A stretch of 64,000 nt of DNA, from positions 50,968,145-51,032,144 of the forward strand of contig NC_090281.1 of the NCBI RefSeq assembly GCF_037392515.1. The letters are read 5' to 3'. Shown piece after piece: positions 1 to 11,572 of the stretch. This DNA comes from Haliotis asinina (taxonomy: Eukaryota; Mollusca; Gastropoda; Lepetellida; Haliotidae). Position 1 is the first letter of the stretch; the number at the start of each line of letters is the position of its first letter. The notes beneath the pieces are model-generated. The model had not been told where the DNA came from. It ran no database searches and saw nothing but the letters and a program-made list of their open reading frames with translations. The translations under genes and the position numbers were made by a program.

Positions 1-94
1 ATTGTTTACTTTAACATGATTGTTTACCTAAACATGTAAAATGTCTCCAGACGATCTCATTTTGTTTTGTGAAACAGACTGTGTTGTTTTTCAG

Positions 95-214
95 GGTCTA
101 GCCTTCTTCTTGGAAGATGGGCAGTCAGCACTGTCGGTGAATGAAGCACTGATGTGGGCCAAAGTTAACCCCTTCTCACCTCTTGGATCAGGGATAAGGA
201 TTAACCCTTTCTGA
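95..214 (+). CDS. Terminal coding exon of an unrecognised gene (5' part outside the window)
   Basis: A pyrimidine-rich acceptor ending TTTTTCAG at 94 precedes an open stretch of 39 codons that ends in TGA at 212-214. The peptide starts GLAFFLEDGQSALSVNEALM and ends GSGIRINPF. It reads like a conserved C-terminus: aromatic-rich, with no low complexity. The phase is 0 if the exon starts at 95. I do not recognise the family with confidence, so no function is given. The upstream exons must lie to the left of this window. The transcript end is unknown; an AATAAA at 6033-6038 is the strongest candidate I noticed before the convergent SPATA4 gene, but that would mean a 3' UTR of nearly 6 kb, and closer AATAAA-like sequences exist near 1250 and 1366. 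Confidence 0.6.
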   Translation, partial: GLAFFLEDGQSALSVNEALMWAKVNPFSPLGSGIRINPF

Positions 215-2270
215 GAACATCACCAAGTCAGCATACAGTGTGTTGATAGCTTCATGTGGAACAAATGTTCAGGGCCTAGATTATCAAAGCTCTCTAGCGC
301 TAGCGTAAGTTAATGTTAATGTGTGCCTCTTACCACTATCTTAGTGCTATGAGAGCTTCGAAATCTGGGCCCTGAACAATAGTATGAAATTTTTTCTTAC
401 TTTGCATGTACTTATTTGAGTTCTACACATATATGCCAAATCATGCATAATGTTATATCTGTACAGTTGTTTCTGTTAATGCAGGTGTTACGTTGCTTTT
501 GTACTTTAACTGCCGACATAGAATATCATACAAAAGTTTTGAAAATGAAATTAAATGGAGCCTCTGCTATGTACTCAGGAGATAGACCTGATGTTTGATT
601 GAGCTTGTGTTGGGGAACTAAAGTGGCTCGTCAGGAACGCTATGATGCCAGATTATGATTATCCTTTGTGATAGCTGGAACTTCCAAGATAAGAGAATGT
701 GATAAAAAACTAAATCAAAGTTGTTCAGATTTGATCTTTTCTTGTGTGGTGTCCAGTTAACCAAGTCAAAGTGTGTGAGGGTATTTTAGGTGAGGTTCCT
801 TTTAAAGTGCCATGTTGTTCAAACTGATGATTTGGTATCTCATTCTGATTGTTAAGGCTTGAATCCTGGATAGGACTCAAACCCAAATACAAGAATCTGT
901 ACTCTACTGATAAAGTGTCACCCGAAGTATAAGAAATGTTGAATGATTTTGTTCATGCATACATTGTTGTTCTGTGATTTACATGTCCGTCCAAACTTTT
1001 TGCTTGAAAAAATTACTATGAAGTTGTTACATGTTATACATTGAGAAAAGATCTGACTGTTTGTGTTGATAACTACAAATGTGTAACATAACTGTCTCCA
1101 TTGTGTTTCGTTTGAACATTGAAAGGGTCACTGATGATTCTATACACCTATTAAAGCTCATCTGTCTGAAGTCTGAGACTGTGTTATCCATGACGTTTGT
1201 ATTCTTCAGTAGCCCTGAACAATTAAAGGTGTATGATTTGGGCAAGGTGAATAAACATGCTGATAGACAGCATGCTCCATTTATTAAAACATGGTTGGAG
1301 TTTTGAAATAATATAGCATTTGTGTGTTTTACCAGAAAATATAGAGTTTGCAACTTTTGTCCAGTAATAAAATTTTATTTGGTCAGCTATGATCAGAGAT
1401 TAATTGCTGTGACATAAAAATGTCCAGAACATTCTGTAAAACTGCCAAATTTGGATTAGAAGTTTAGCACAGACCATGCTTAGCATCAGTCCCCTTTACT
1501 TATATATCCACTTCAAACTCCAGATGCATATACTGAGGGAAAAGAAAAAGGGATCACATGAATGCAGAAGTGTTCCTTTATATTTTTTTTCCAGGCTTTT
1601 TCACAAGGTTTGTATGCGATACAAAGTTTGTGAAGAGACCTTGGAAAAAAAATACAGGACCCTATCATAGATATTGCAATATTAAAAAGAAACAAAAATC
1701 TTCTTTTTGTTTTTGTTTTTGTGATATAGTTTATTTTGTTAGTTATCCTGGAAAATATGCTTGAAGATTTTTTTCTATAGTTATCATCATGGAAATATAC
1801 CCAGCATGTTTTGAATACTTGTGTCACCAATCATCAAATTTCAAGTCTTCTTCACAATTTGATTAGACCAGATTATGAAACTTGTCTATCAGTGTTTTTC
1901 ATTGTGATTCATGGTGTGTTTTACTTTGTTTGTTTGTTTGTTTGTTTGTTTGTTTGTTTGTTTGTTTGTTTGTTTGTTTGTTTGTAATGACCAGATCAGA
2001 AATGACTTCAACTGATTGTGTCACAGGAGGGTAAATGTTATACCAATATGTACATGAATATTGTTATGTATCAGAAATAAGTTGTTGTTTCTATATTTTG
2101 AACAGATGTATTCATATATAATGATTGTCGAGTGATAACAGCAGAAGCCATATTTTCAGTGGTTAAGGTTCAGATGAAGAGCTACATGTGAAAAAAGATT
2201 GCTCACTCTGTGTGGCTCTGATTGGGAAAAGAAGCCACTCACAGCATGGTTGTATTGACATAAAATAGAA
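215..2270. other. Non-coding stretch, probable 3' UTR and intergenic DNA
   Basis: AT-rich sequence with no open frame that has protein-like composition. The frames of 60-108 codons here are short, overlap on both strands and match nothing I know. The only structured part is a (TTTG)n microsatellite, listed separately. At about 850-925 there is a weak minus-strand tRNA-like stretch that could be an old SINE head. Confidence 0.6.
1925..1984. repeat. (TTTG)15 microsatellite
   Basis: An uninterrupted run of TTTG units, 60 bp, in the presumed 3' UTR or intergenic region after the terminal exon at 95-214. It is likely to vary in length between individuals. Confidence 0.95.
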
Positions 2271-2317
2271 AAATGTGATTTTATCTCCTTTTCCAAATAT
2301 GTGATAAAATCACATTT
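2271..2317. repeat. Short perfect inverted repeat
   Basis: AAATGTGATTTTATC at 2271-2285 is followed by its exact reverse complement at 2303-2317, leaving a 17-nt loop. It lies directly next to the larger foldback element at 2326-2549. Confidence 0.7.
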
Positions 2318-2325
2318 AATAAAAC

Positions 2326-2549
2326 AGTTGTTTAACTAACTATCGTTAAAGTATTGACACAGTTCACTGTTTATTGCTGAGGGAGGAGTGCAGAGAAAGG
2401 CACAGCCAGGTGTTCACAAATGCTCAGAAAGTTATTCATTCATTAAACTGTGCTCTCTCCATGCTTTCTTGCACACCTGGCTGTCCCGTTCTCCCTCATA
2501 ACAAATAGTGAACTGTGTCAATATTTTAATGATGGTTTGCTAAAGAACT
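2326..2549. mobile_element. Foldback (MITE-like) element with about 80-bp terminal inverted repeats
   Basis: The left arm (from AGTTGTTTAACTAACTATCG at 2326) and the right arm (ending GGTTTGCTAAAGAACT at 2549) are imperfect reverse complements over about 80 bp. They share the cores TGACACAGTTCACT and CACAGCCAGGTGT. The short centre between them has no coding potential. No clear target duplication is visible, so the superfamily is unassigned. Confidence 0.7.
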
Positions 2550-2651
2550 TTTTATTTTAAGGAAAAATATTCTTTGAAAACCTCACGGAGTGGGTATGTT
2601 GTTCTGATTGTGATCATCGTTTCATTGAGTATGTTATGTTTATTAGTTTTC

Positions 2652-3280
2652 CAGTCTAAGTAAACTTAGTCTCAGTGTATTTTCGTTACACTCCACCACT
2701 GAGTCTAACAAAACCTAGTAGAAGGTCGCATCAGGTAACCTTTGAGCTACTTATAACCGTCCAATCAAACGCGAGACGGTTAAATAGATTGAACCAATCA
2801 AACAACGACTACTATTTAGGGATCGGAGGGACTTTCAAAATATTCAGGGTACCGACACAGATCTCTCCACATACAAAAATCTGTATATAACACAGTTATC
2901 TGACCAGCTGTATATAGGCTTTGGGGGTTCTGTTGACATGGTTACCATTAGCAAATATTTCCGCAAGATGACATCCTTGAATATTGCCAAAAACACTATT
3001 TTCAGGGACTGTTTACTCACCGTTGTCATGGTTGTAACATGCGCCATGTGCATCACCCAGAAGGGATTGTACACTATATAGCATTCAGAATCGTTCGGGT
3101 ACAAACCCTTTCGAGATAAAAAGTTCAAAAGGTATGTGCGAATGTCCACTTTCGCGATTTGGTAAGCTGTGTTCTGATTGGTCAAACTCAAAGGTTACCT
3201 GACACGACCTCCCATAAGGTTTTGTTAGACTCAGTGGTGGAGTGTAACGAAAAGTACTGAGGATAAGTTTACTTAGACTG
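2652..3280. mobile_element. Mutator-like (MULE) MITE, 629 bp, with perfect 10-bp target duplication
   Basis: Both termini read CAGTCTAAGTAAACTTA inward and stay complementary for about 95 bp, with roughly ten differences; the shared core includes TCGTTACACTCCACCACTGA. The element is flanked by ATTAGTTTTC at 2642-2651 and again at 3281-3290, a perfect 10-bp direct repeat. Long inverted repeats with a 9-10-bp target duplication are the hallmark of Mutator-type transposons. There is no transposase frame inside, so the element is non-autonomous. A second, diverged copy lies at 25298-25871 in the opposite orientation and shares the interior as well as the ends. Confidence 0.85.
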
Positions 3281-3290
3281 ATTAGTTTTC

Positions 3291-6200
3291 GAGCTAGACT
3301 GCAATTCATCGGTCCACTTTTCAGCCAGATGGGCTATATGTTAGGCCATGATTTTGGTGATGATCTGTGTCACAAAAAGTTTTGGTGGTACGTTGTGATT
3401 TTGTAATGCAGAATGGAGTTTTTGTTTTTGACATTTAGTACTTTTGATTCTGTGACTGGAAAATGTTCTAGATAGATCAGGCTGTGATATGGCTTCTGCA
3501 ATGGATGAGTTCTTGCATGTTAGACTTTTGAAAACATTTGTCCTCTCACAAGAGTTTGGGGGACAGTTTAATGTACCATGTAATACTGAACATAAGCACA
3601 GCCATCCATGAATGTGTGTTTCTTGTTTGTGTGCACATAGAATCTCTTCTATGCAGACCAAAGCTTTAAGACAACTCCCTTCAAAGGGTGTAGCAGTTAT
3701 GGGAGATGTAATACTAAGCCCTTCTCACACAGAGATCTTCTGGATTAACGTTAAACATACACATGTAAACATTAACTCTAGTTTCAAATCGTAGGATATC
3801 ACATTGGTTCCTGTTGTTTCTAGCACAGAGCTTAAGTAGAGAGATTAAATTACCTATTGTTAAACCTTCTGAATAAAACTCATATAAGATCACTAAAATC
3901 TTGTGTTGTACATTTGATCTGCTTTTCAAGATTGGAAGCAAACATAGCATATTTACTGCAATAGTTTTCCTGTGCATGTCACAGATTTTATTCACAGAAA
4001 ATAAAATGGACTTATAATGACCTAGTGTTATCAATATGTGAACAGGGTCTTTTGGCAAATGCAGAATTTCTTGAAATGAGTTCAACCTACTAGGTTTGGG
4101 TTTATTTATAAGTGGTCCAATTTTCTAACCAGAGCACCCAATTTGCTTACTTTCACTCTCAGGATTTAGAGTGAATACACAGGAGAGGTATTTCTTTACA
4201 AGGTTGGAATTACCTTGTCACATACAGTGATGCTATTCATCATTATCTACATAGTAGAACTGTGATGTTTGTAATTTCATAGATCACCAACAAGATGGGT
4301 ATTGCAACTCTTTTGACATGATATTTTAACAATACAGGGTAGAAAATATTTATGATAATGAATGAATTACTGGTCAATGTCGATATCTGGCCCGGAGAAA
4401 TTTTATGTTAAGATAAGTAATGCCAGTACCACCTTAGTTATGCCAACTTTGCTATACTTTAAAAAGACTTTCTTTTCCTTTATAGGTTTGTCTGCTTCTT
4501 TGCAATATGTATCGGACAATAGCTCATGAAGATAAGGAAACAAAGGTTTCATTTACACATGTATACCTGTAATATTTTATTAGATAGGAAAGTAGGAGAC
4601 ATTAAGATAAATGTCAAACTCACTCATTCACTAATGAGTTGGGGTGTTTTTTAATTTATTTTGGATTGTTGAATTAACAAAACTCTTTATTTTTCACATA
4701 GTTTTTTGTTGTTGGAAATAGTAAGAGGAAAGCCATGAAACAGAAAATCAGAGGTAGAAATATAAACTACCAATCTACAAGAATGTAAAGATTTAATAGA
4801 TAAGACCCAGGACTTGTCCAATTTTTTGTTACCATTACTTTCCAGAAGAATGTAGGATTGTCAGCAGAGTTTGTGGTCAAGAAAGTTATAGCAAGATATC
4901 TGTATCTACCCAAACATTGATTTTTTTTAATTGTTTACACTTTGAATGAACTCCTTGGGGTCACATGATGCAACATGTGTTGATGCTCATGTCCTTTCTG
5001 TTGTCTTCAGTTCACCTCTGAACCTTCTCAGAGCTGGTAATTAATTTTGGAAGTGTGACTTCTAAAATCTGTTGTGGTGTTACATTTTTTAGTTCATCAT
5101 TTAAACTTCTGATGGTTTATGTATGCCCTGATTATGCATGACAAAATCATGTGACTTTTGAATCTAGTCAATGTATGATTTCACTCTTTTTCACTACCTA
5201 TCCCATCTGCAACCAAGTGAATCAATCAGGTTGCCCTAGGAAAATATAGCTGTTGTTCTTATGGACAACTTCATGTTAACTGTCACTTTTATTCTTATGT
5301 GTATTTTGTTTTCTGCTTGGCAACATCACGTGTATGTATTGCACAATTAAGTCCATCCTTCCATGAATTGTCACAAGACTGTTTACAGTATGTAGTCTAT
5401 GTGACTGATTAATGAACATGAAAACAGACTTGTTTACATCTTTTGGGTTCTGGTAATGTATTCACCTGATAACACGATATGACAAACAATGATATATGTA
5501 AACAGACACAAACATTTTTAACATATATTTGACTCCTGGGACTAGGAATACTTCAGAGATATTCAAATGACATATTGTTACTAAGATACATTATGCATAT
5601 TTGCTGTTCATCATCCTCAAAAAATGGGCACAACTTGTAGATAGAAATAACGTTTTTGTATGTGACAGGACTGAAAAATTGCACTAAACAGCATATTAAT
5701 TATTTAATGATTCCAAAATGGACTGCCAAACAGACAAGAAAGCTGAATTCATGCTGAATTTGCAGAATGAGTTGTGAATTTACAGAGGCTTAACTGTAGT
5801 CACCCACCTAACGATTTGATGTAGAAATCTATTGTAGTATGTGTCATCTGGGCTACAGGGAAAGTACAATTTATTGGTGTTTAGATATCGTTAGTTCTGA
5901 TCCAACGCCGTCCATATTTTATGTCTAAAAAATTATGTAATTAGAAACTATTTTATGTAAATAGAACACTTCATCACATTCCAAACTGCAGAACCTCTGA
6001 AGATGCCGTTAACTATTTGTATAGATTGATGTAATAAAATTCTACGTCAGTAATTGTTTTGTCTTCATTTATGATCACACCATTTCATTAACTGCTCTTC
6101 TCAAGTGTTTTGGACAATGGGGTCTTCGTCACCCGCATCACCTATGACTGCCTGTGATGTATGCAGTAGCCGACCTGATTATTTACAGACTGCCACCATG

Positions 6201-6380
6201 TGATTAGAGAATACCACTTACAAATACTAGTATATACAAACAGGTCTCTTTCTGCTATACTCGAGCCCTTTTCATTGTAATAAAAGGTTGACTCATATGC
6301 ATTGAGTTTAATATTTTGAATTCTCATTTACCAAAAGCATAGTTACATTGAAAACAATTTAAACATTTGTGTTGTATTTT
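3291..6380. other. Non-coding AT-rich stretch with a candidate polyadenylation signal
   Basis: No credible coding exon is visible. AATAAA at 6033-6038 followed by a T-rich stretch could end a + strand transcript. A short SINE remnant (ATTATTTACAGACTGCCACC) lies at about 6160-6215. The SPATA4 3' UTR begins on the other strand near 6370. Confidence 0.5.
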
Positions 6381-6386
6381 TACACA

Positions 6387-6392
6387 TTTATT
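6387..6392 (-). promoter_or_regulatory. Polyadenylation signal of SPATA4
   Basis: TTTATT on the + strand is AATAAA on the minus strand, about 375 nt beyond the SPATA4 stop codon. It is the first canonical signal I find downstream, giving a moderately short 3' UTR. Confidence 0.55.
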
Positions 6393-6767
6393 CAGAATCA
6401 TGCAATGTACAGTGTGCAACATCAATGATTGTTATTTACAATGTCTGTCTGTCTACAATTTTATATACAGGTTTACAATATCCACATGTAGGCTTCTCCA
6501 TAAGTACTACGGCCATTTATACATTTTTACAAATAGATTGCAAGAAACAGAATATTTTTCTAAAAATAATGAACAAAAATCACAGAAACAGCGAAAAAGT
6601 TAGTGATTTTAGAATTGATAACGAATACAACTTTTTCTTGCAGCTGTTTGTCAGTAGTAAGTTTTATGAGCCAAATAGCGAAAGTTGCTTGTTGAATGGT
6701 AATATCCCAAAGTTTGACATCCGGTTTCTGACAAAAGCTGACAGTTTCTCTCCATCACAAAGACTGA

Positions 6768-9700
6768 CTAGTAGCCCTGGATGGGCATATTGTAGAATGC
6801 CGATTTGTCCACTTGATTCACTTGGATTTCCTTGAAGTGGACACTTGGCTCTCGTGCCATTGACTGGACATTTGAAGTATCAGCTGAAACATCATCAAAA
6901 TTAGCAACTGCAACAACATTCATATCATTATAACAAGATTGTTTTGCTTTAGAATGAGTGAATACTGTTTTGCAGCACTTTTACTGATATTCCAGCCATA
7001 TCACAACAGGGGACACCAGAAATGTGCTTCACAACTTTAACCCATGTCACAAATCGAACCACAATTTAACCACCCTTTTGTGGTTTTAAGTGTGTTTTCA
7101 TATGAAACACTTGGACAAGAGCCAAGAAAAGACTCTGACTATGTCACAATATTCTGCAGAATACAGTAATGCAATTTCAGCATTAACGCAATATTTTCTA
7201 GGCAAAAGATATATCTCCTGCAACAGCCAGTTGAGGACAAGAACTTCATAGATCGACTTACCATCACATCAGCATGGTATGATTAAGATCTACTTGGTTC
7301 AACTTACTGTGTTCCCGCACAGGCATATGTTCATTGTCTTCCAAAGCTTGACTTGCATCAGACTTCTCCTTCAGTGGAGGTGGTGGTCTGCGTAGACTTT
7401 TTTCACCAATAGTTGGTTTGACATTAAATCTTTGTGGATCTTCATATCTTTCCACCCGTCGGTGATCGATGTGATCATTAATTATTTTCTGTGCCTGGAA
7501 AGACATTAGGTTCGCACCACATTAAAAATATAAATTCCATTATGGAACAAATAGTACTGTAAATAACTAGAAAAAGCCGATCTTTCAAATGTGAAGACTT
7601 ACTTAAAACACTCACAATATGATATGCATATATATATATGGTTACACTGAAAATGAATTTCTCTACTAACTTGGGAAAACAAACTGCATGGGGACCATGC
7701 ATCGAATTGGTAAAGAGCATCTGCAAATATTGTGCATGTGAAAAGCTATGTTTTGGTTTAAAGTTTTGTTAAGAATTTGATTTTCTACAGATTTTCGCCA
7801 TTTTCTGAACTCATGACAATAATCTTTTTAACTTTACAAATTTGTTTTACCATAGATCAGTTCATGTGTAAACAGTGCCTTTAAACAGAATGAAATACTT
7901 TGCAAAATCTAGTTTAGAACTCTTGACTGAAAGAAATAGTCATATTTACACTACTGAGTCTAATCTTTTGATGGATAATATAGATAAGCCATGGTCCTAA
8001 CTTTACCCTTAAAATCAGTACCAAAATAATATGTTCCATACACAACAGAACCACCAACCATCATTTATATTCTCGTTGTAATAAGTCTTTGGAAATAGAG
8101 TGTTGACAAATCCATATTAAATTTTACAAGTAAATCCTGTTGATACACCATCTAATAACAAAACATGTTCTTTGCATACCTAGATTTATGTTCATCATCA
8201 GATAAACATTATTAATTTTAATCAAAATGTCATTAGTAATGTTTATATCAAAGACATGGGCCCGTGAAGATCCAGTTTAGAATTATCTTCATTTACCCAT
8301 GCTTGTCGTAAGAAGCACCTAACAGGATTGGCTGGTCAAGGTCGCAGTGTTTTGCTTGACACATGTCATTGTATCCCAATTACATAGATCAATGCTCATG
8401 CTACTGATCACTGGATTCTCTCGTCCAGACTTGATTATTTACAGATCACCACCATAGAGCTGGAAAACTGATGAGTGAGGCGCTAAACATTAAACAACCA
8501 ACCATCCAACCAACCATGAAAAGACATGGAGGGGAAATTCTATGATGATCCAAAATCATTCTTCAGTGTTTTTTCAGTTTGTAAACATTTATAACTAATG
8601 TCTCGATCAACCAGCTTCAGTTGCAGAAAACTGTGTTGCAATTTGATTTTGACATCATCTCATTACAATGGTCATAATTAGCATTGCGTTGGAATGTTAC
8701 TATTTTCTAGAAGATGCTGCTGAAGCTCCCCCATGTTATATTTCCTATGGAAGCTAGTTTGATGCAATGTGCTCATCTGAAAAAAATGATTTGCTCAATG
8801 ATCCCTCATGCGAGAATACAAAGAGCAACAAACCTTTTGTGCACTGAGTATGAGGTCCTGATCGGCCATGATTTCTGTGATACGTAGATTATTTTTGATG
8901 GACTTAGAGGCTGTGGATCTGGCATGCATAGGCAGCTTGCTCTGGTAGGCCTTGTCAGTGAAGTCAACTTCCACTTCTGATGGGACTTTTTTCACTCTGA
9001 AAAAATATGACAGATTCATTTCAGCATCTAGATTAAGTCAAATAAACAATGAAAGTGGCCCTGTGATCAGGTAGGACTGATACATGCGATTGCTGAATTG
9101 ACCAAAGAAATTGATCAGGGTCCAGTATGCACTAGTTAGGTTGGTTGGTTGTTCAATGCTGTACAAGCAATATTCCAGCTATAAGGCGGCAGTCTGTAAG
9201 GTCTCTGTGCTAAACCCCCAACTGACCAGATTAATTACTTGACCACAAGGGTTGTCAATGACCTTCATATGTTTTGTTTGTTTGATCGCTGTTTAACGTC
9301 ACACTCTACAACATTCCAGATGTATGGTTGCAGCCTGTACATAAGCAGGTCTGGACCAGAAGATCTACTGATCAATAGCATGAGCATCGGTTGACACAAT
9401 TGGAATATGATTGTGTCAACCATGTTAGCAAGCATGGCCACCCGATCAATTTTGTCACCTCTTATAATGACAAGCATGGTTTGCTCAAGGCCAATTCCAA
9501 CCTGGAGTGAGTGAGTGAGTTTAGTTTTATTCCGCACACAGTAATATTCCAGCTATACAGCAGCGGTCTGTAAATAATCCAGTCTGGACCATACAATCCA
9601 GTGATCAACAGCATGAGCATCAGTCTGCACAATTGGGAACCAATGACATGTGTCAACTAAGTCAGCGAGCCTGACCACCCGATCCCATTTAGTCGCCTCT

Positions 9701-11572
9701 TACGACAAGCATAGTCACCTTTTATGACAAGCATGTGCTGCTGAAGGCCTGGTCTACCCAAGACCTTCATGGTTCATTCCAACCTGGATCTTCACAGGAA
9801 CAGTAGTGAATGACAACAGAGAGAGAGAGAGACATGTCCCTATTGATTCCAGTCATTTCATGATTTGAATTGAAATCCAAGAGTGAAGCAGATCATAGAT
9901 GTTTAGCATTTTGGTTAAATAAAATAGCACCAGTATGGTACTAAAAAACCTAGAAATATAATCAGTTTTTGCAACTTGGAACAGCATTTCAGTTACATTA
10001 CGGAAACCACATGTGACAGGTTATGAATGTTTTGTCACTTGTGTGATACCAATGACCTAAATCATGACATAACTAGAACTCCAGTATTCCAGAATGGGCA
10101 GCTCCTTGTATGACACTATGCTGTTGCATTTGAAAGTAACCATGGTATCTGCAAGGAAGAGCAGATGCCAGGATGCCACTTACTTTCTGTTTGTAAGGAT
10201 CTCATACATCCTCTCTGTGAGAAGATTGGCCGCTCCCTCCTTGCAGTGAATTGTGCCTTCTATGTAATCCTCAGGGATATCAAGGTGCTGGCGTTTGATG
10301 AACTGTAAGATTTACACAACACTTTGACTTTTCCTCCTAGGACATGTTCAATCTAAGTATCACATCAAACACATGACGCCGTGATTGCTGCATTGCAAAA
10401 TTGAATCACTGCAGCAAGTCAAAATGGTAATCAGAAAATATAGCAGTAAGATCTATAAGTTTGCATGTAACATTTCCATACAACAGAGGCATGCACATAG
10501 TCATAGTGTAACACTATCATCATCTCATATAATGGATCAGGATTTCGTTCTCAGCCCCATGGGAATACATAAATGAAGTTGCCAGTGTGACACTACAGTG
10601 GTAACAGTAACATTATCATCTCCCATCAGTTGCCCAAGTTGGACCCATTATGTGCTACATGTGGCAGTGTGAACAGCAATGAGGCCCTAGATATACTTGG
10701 GGATCGCACTAACCAATACATACAAGTCTGCATTGCGACCAACAAAACAGGACCTCATTATGTAACCACATCCACCACACCAATATGACAATGTGCTAGA
10801 AAATGACAGAAAAAATACTCACATTTTTCAACAGAGACCAGTTTTTCTGTTTTGGATCTAGTGATGTTCCATTGTAATATGAATGCATCTGTATTTCTTG
10901 TGGAAAGTACCATGAAAATATCTCAGCTACGAGGTAACCATTCGTCAAATCCCTAAAACAAATCACCATACATTATTAGTAACTGACATGTAGTAGAACA
11001 ACAACAATAGAAGAACTAGTCAGTGTGTTTAGGGCTCATTGCAGCTGATAAAATAAATACTGTACCCTTAAACTTTAGTTACAGTGCACTTTACAAATAA
11101 ATACTATTGGTGGACAGACACCTGTGTTAATAAATGTAAAGATTCTGACTGTAATGTATACCAGGCTTTTCATTATCATAACAAATATTTGTGTTGGTTA
11201 TAGAGCTTTCAATAAATAGAAAATAACATGTCTGTCATCTGTGAAAACATTAAGCATTTATTGGGTGACAAACATAGTTCGGGATTAAAACAAAAGACAC
11301 AAAAGATTCGCAAAGACAATGTTCCTCCCTCTGATAGATTATGATTTGCTCGAATTTGGAACCCCAACACACTTGTATTTTGCCTTAAATTGTGATGCTA
11401 AATTAATAATTCATTTGCATCTTTGTAGTTTTGAAGACTCGGACCTCAAGTTGAACACAGTAATCGTAAATTAAACCGTAAGCTGATTGACATACCACTT
11501 TGGTGTTTTCAATTGCCATGTCAAGTCTAAACTTTGTATCCACCTCAACACTTCTCTTGACAACCCGGACAT
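6768..11572 (-). CDS. SPATA4: Spermatogenesis-associated protein 4 (six coding exons)
   Basis: Coding exons in transcript order are 11572-11496, 10952-10823, 10302-10184, 8996-8834, 7494-7308 and 6883-6768. All have GT-AG borders, the phases join without a break, and they total 792 nt for a 263-residue protein. The start MSGLSREVLRWIQSLDL is fixed by an in-frame TAG upstream with no other ATG between. Exons 1-4 carry the calponin-homology-like CH_2 domain of the SPATA4/SPEF1 group, with landmarks GYLVAEIFSWYFP, YIEGTIHCKEGAANLL and ARSTASKSIKNNLRITEI. Exon 5 contains FNVKPTIGE, and the last exon has KEIQVNQVDKSAFYNM; both match the human C-terminal half as I remember it. The protein is slightly shorter than the human one (305), mainly at the N-terminus. 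The family is testis- and flagellum-associated; a microtubule or axoneme role is inferred from SPEF1 relatives. It is divergently paired with MITD1. Introns hold several SINE copies. Confidence 0.93.
6950..7085 (-). mobile_element. tRNA-headed SINE, degenerate copy
   Basis: On the + strand the copy begins GAATGAGTGAATACTG and continues with GATATTCCAGCCATATCAC, GGGGACACCAGAAATG, GCTTCACAAC and AATCGAACC, i.e. it is read in reverse. In the sense orientation this gives a tRNA-like promoter box (GGTTCGATT-like), a body, and the same tail module as the other SINE family in this window. It lies in the last SPATA4 intron. Confidence 0.6.
8262..8500 (+). mobile_element. ACTC-tailed SINE, old copy
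   Basis: The sequence runs from CCCGTGAAGATCC through CATGCTTGTCGTAAGAAGC, TTGACACATGTCAT and ATTATTTACAGATCACCACC to GAGCTGGAAAAC. It is a full-length but diverged copy that has lost its simple tail. It lies in SPATA4 intron 4. Confidence 0.75.
9125..9260 (-). mobile_element. ACTC-tailed SINE fragment
   Basis: A reverse-oriented fragment with AGCAATATTCCAGCTATAAGG and GGCAGTCTGTAA, the 3' module of the family. The rest is too diverged to align by eye. It lies in SPATA4 intron 3, next to two further reverse copies. Confidence 0.5.
9280..9492 (-). mobile_element. ACTC-tailed SINE, diverged reverse copy
   Basis: Recognisable landmarks in reverse order are ACATTCCAGATGTATGG, CAGTCTGTA-like, GGTCTGGACCAGA, CATGAGCATCGG, GGCCACCCGATC and GACAAGCATGG. 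It is followed within a few bases by a second reverse copy. Confidence 0.7.
9503..9770 (-). mobile_element. ACTC-tailed SINE, reverse copy with duplicated head
   Basis: It starts with GAGTGAGTGAGTTTAG (the tail read backwards) and runs through AATATTCCAGCTATACAGC, GTCTGGACCA, GCATGAGCATCAG, CAATTGGGAACCAATGACA and CCACCCGATCCC. It then shows two successive versions of the ...GACAAGCAT motif (TTACGACAAGCATAG and TTATGACAAGCATG). This head duplication is also seen at 37.6 and 45.5 kb. Confidence 0.85.

Noticed and set aside
7655-7725. Extra SPATA4 exon between exons 4 and 5
   Set aside because: An acceptor-like TTTGCAG and a short open stretch exist, but no GT donor follows at a suitable place, and exons 4 and 5 already join in phase with the conserved sequence.
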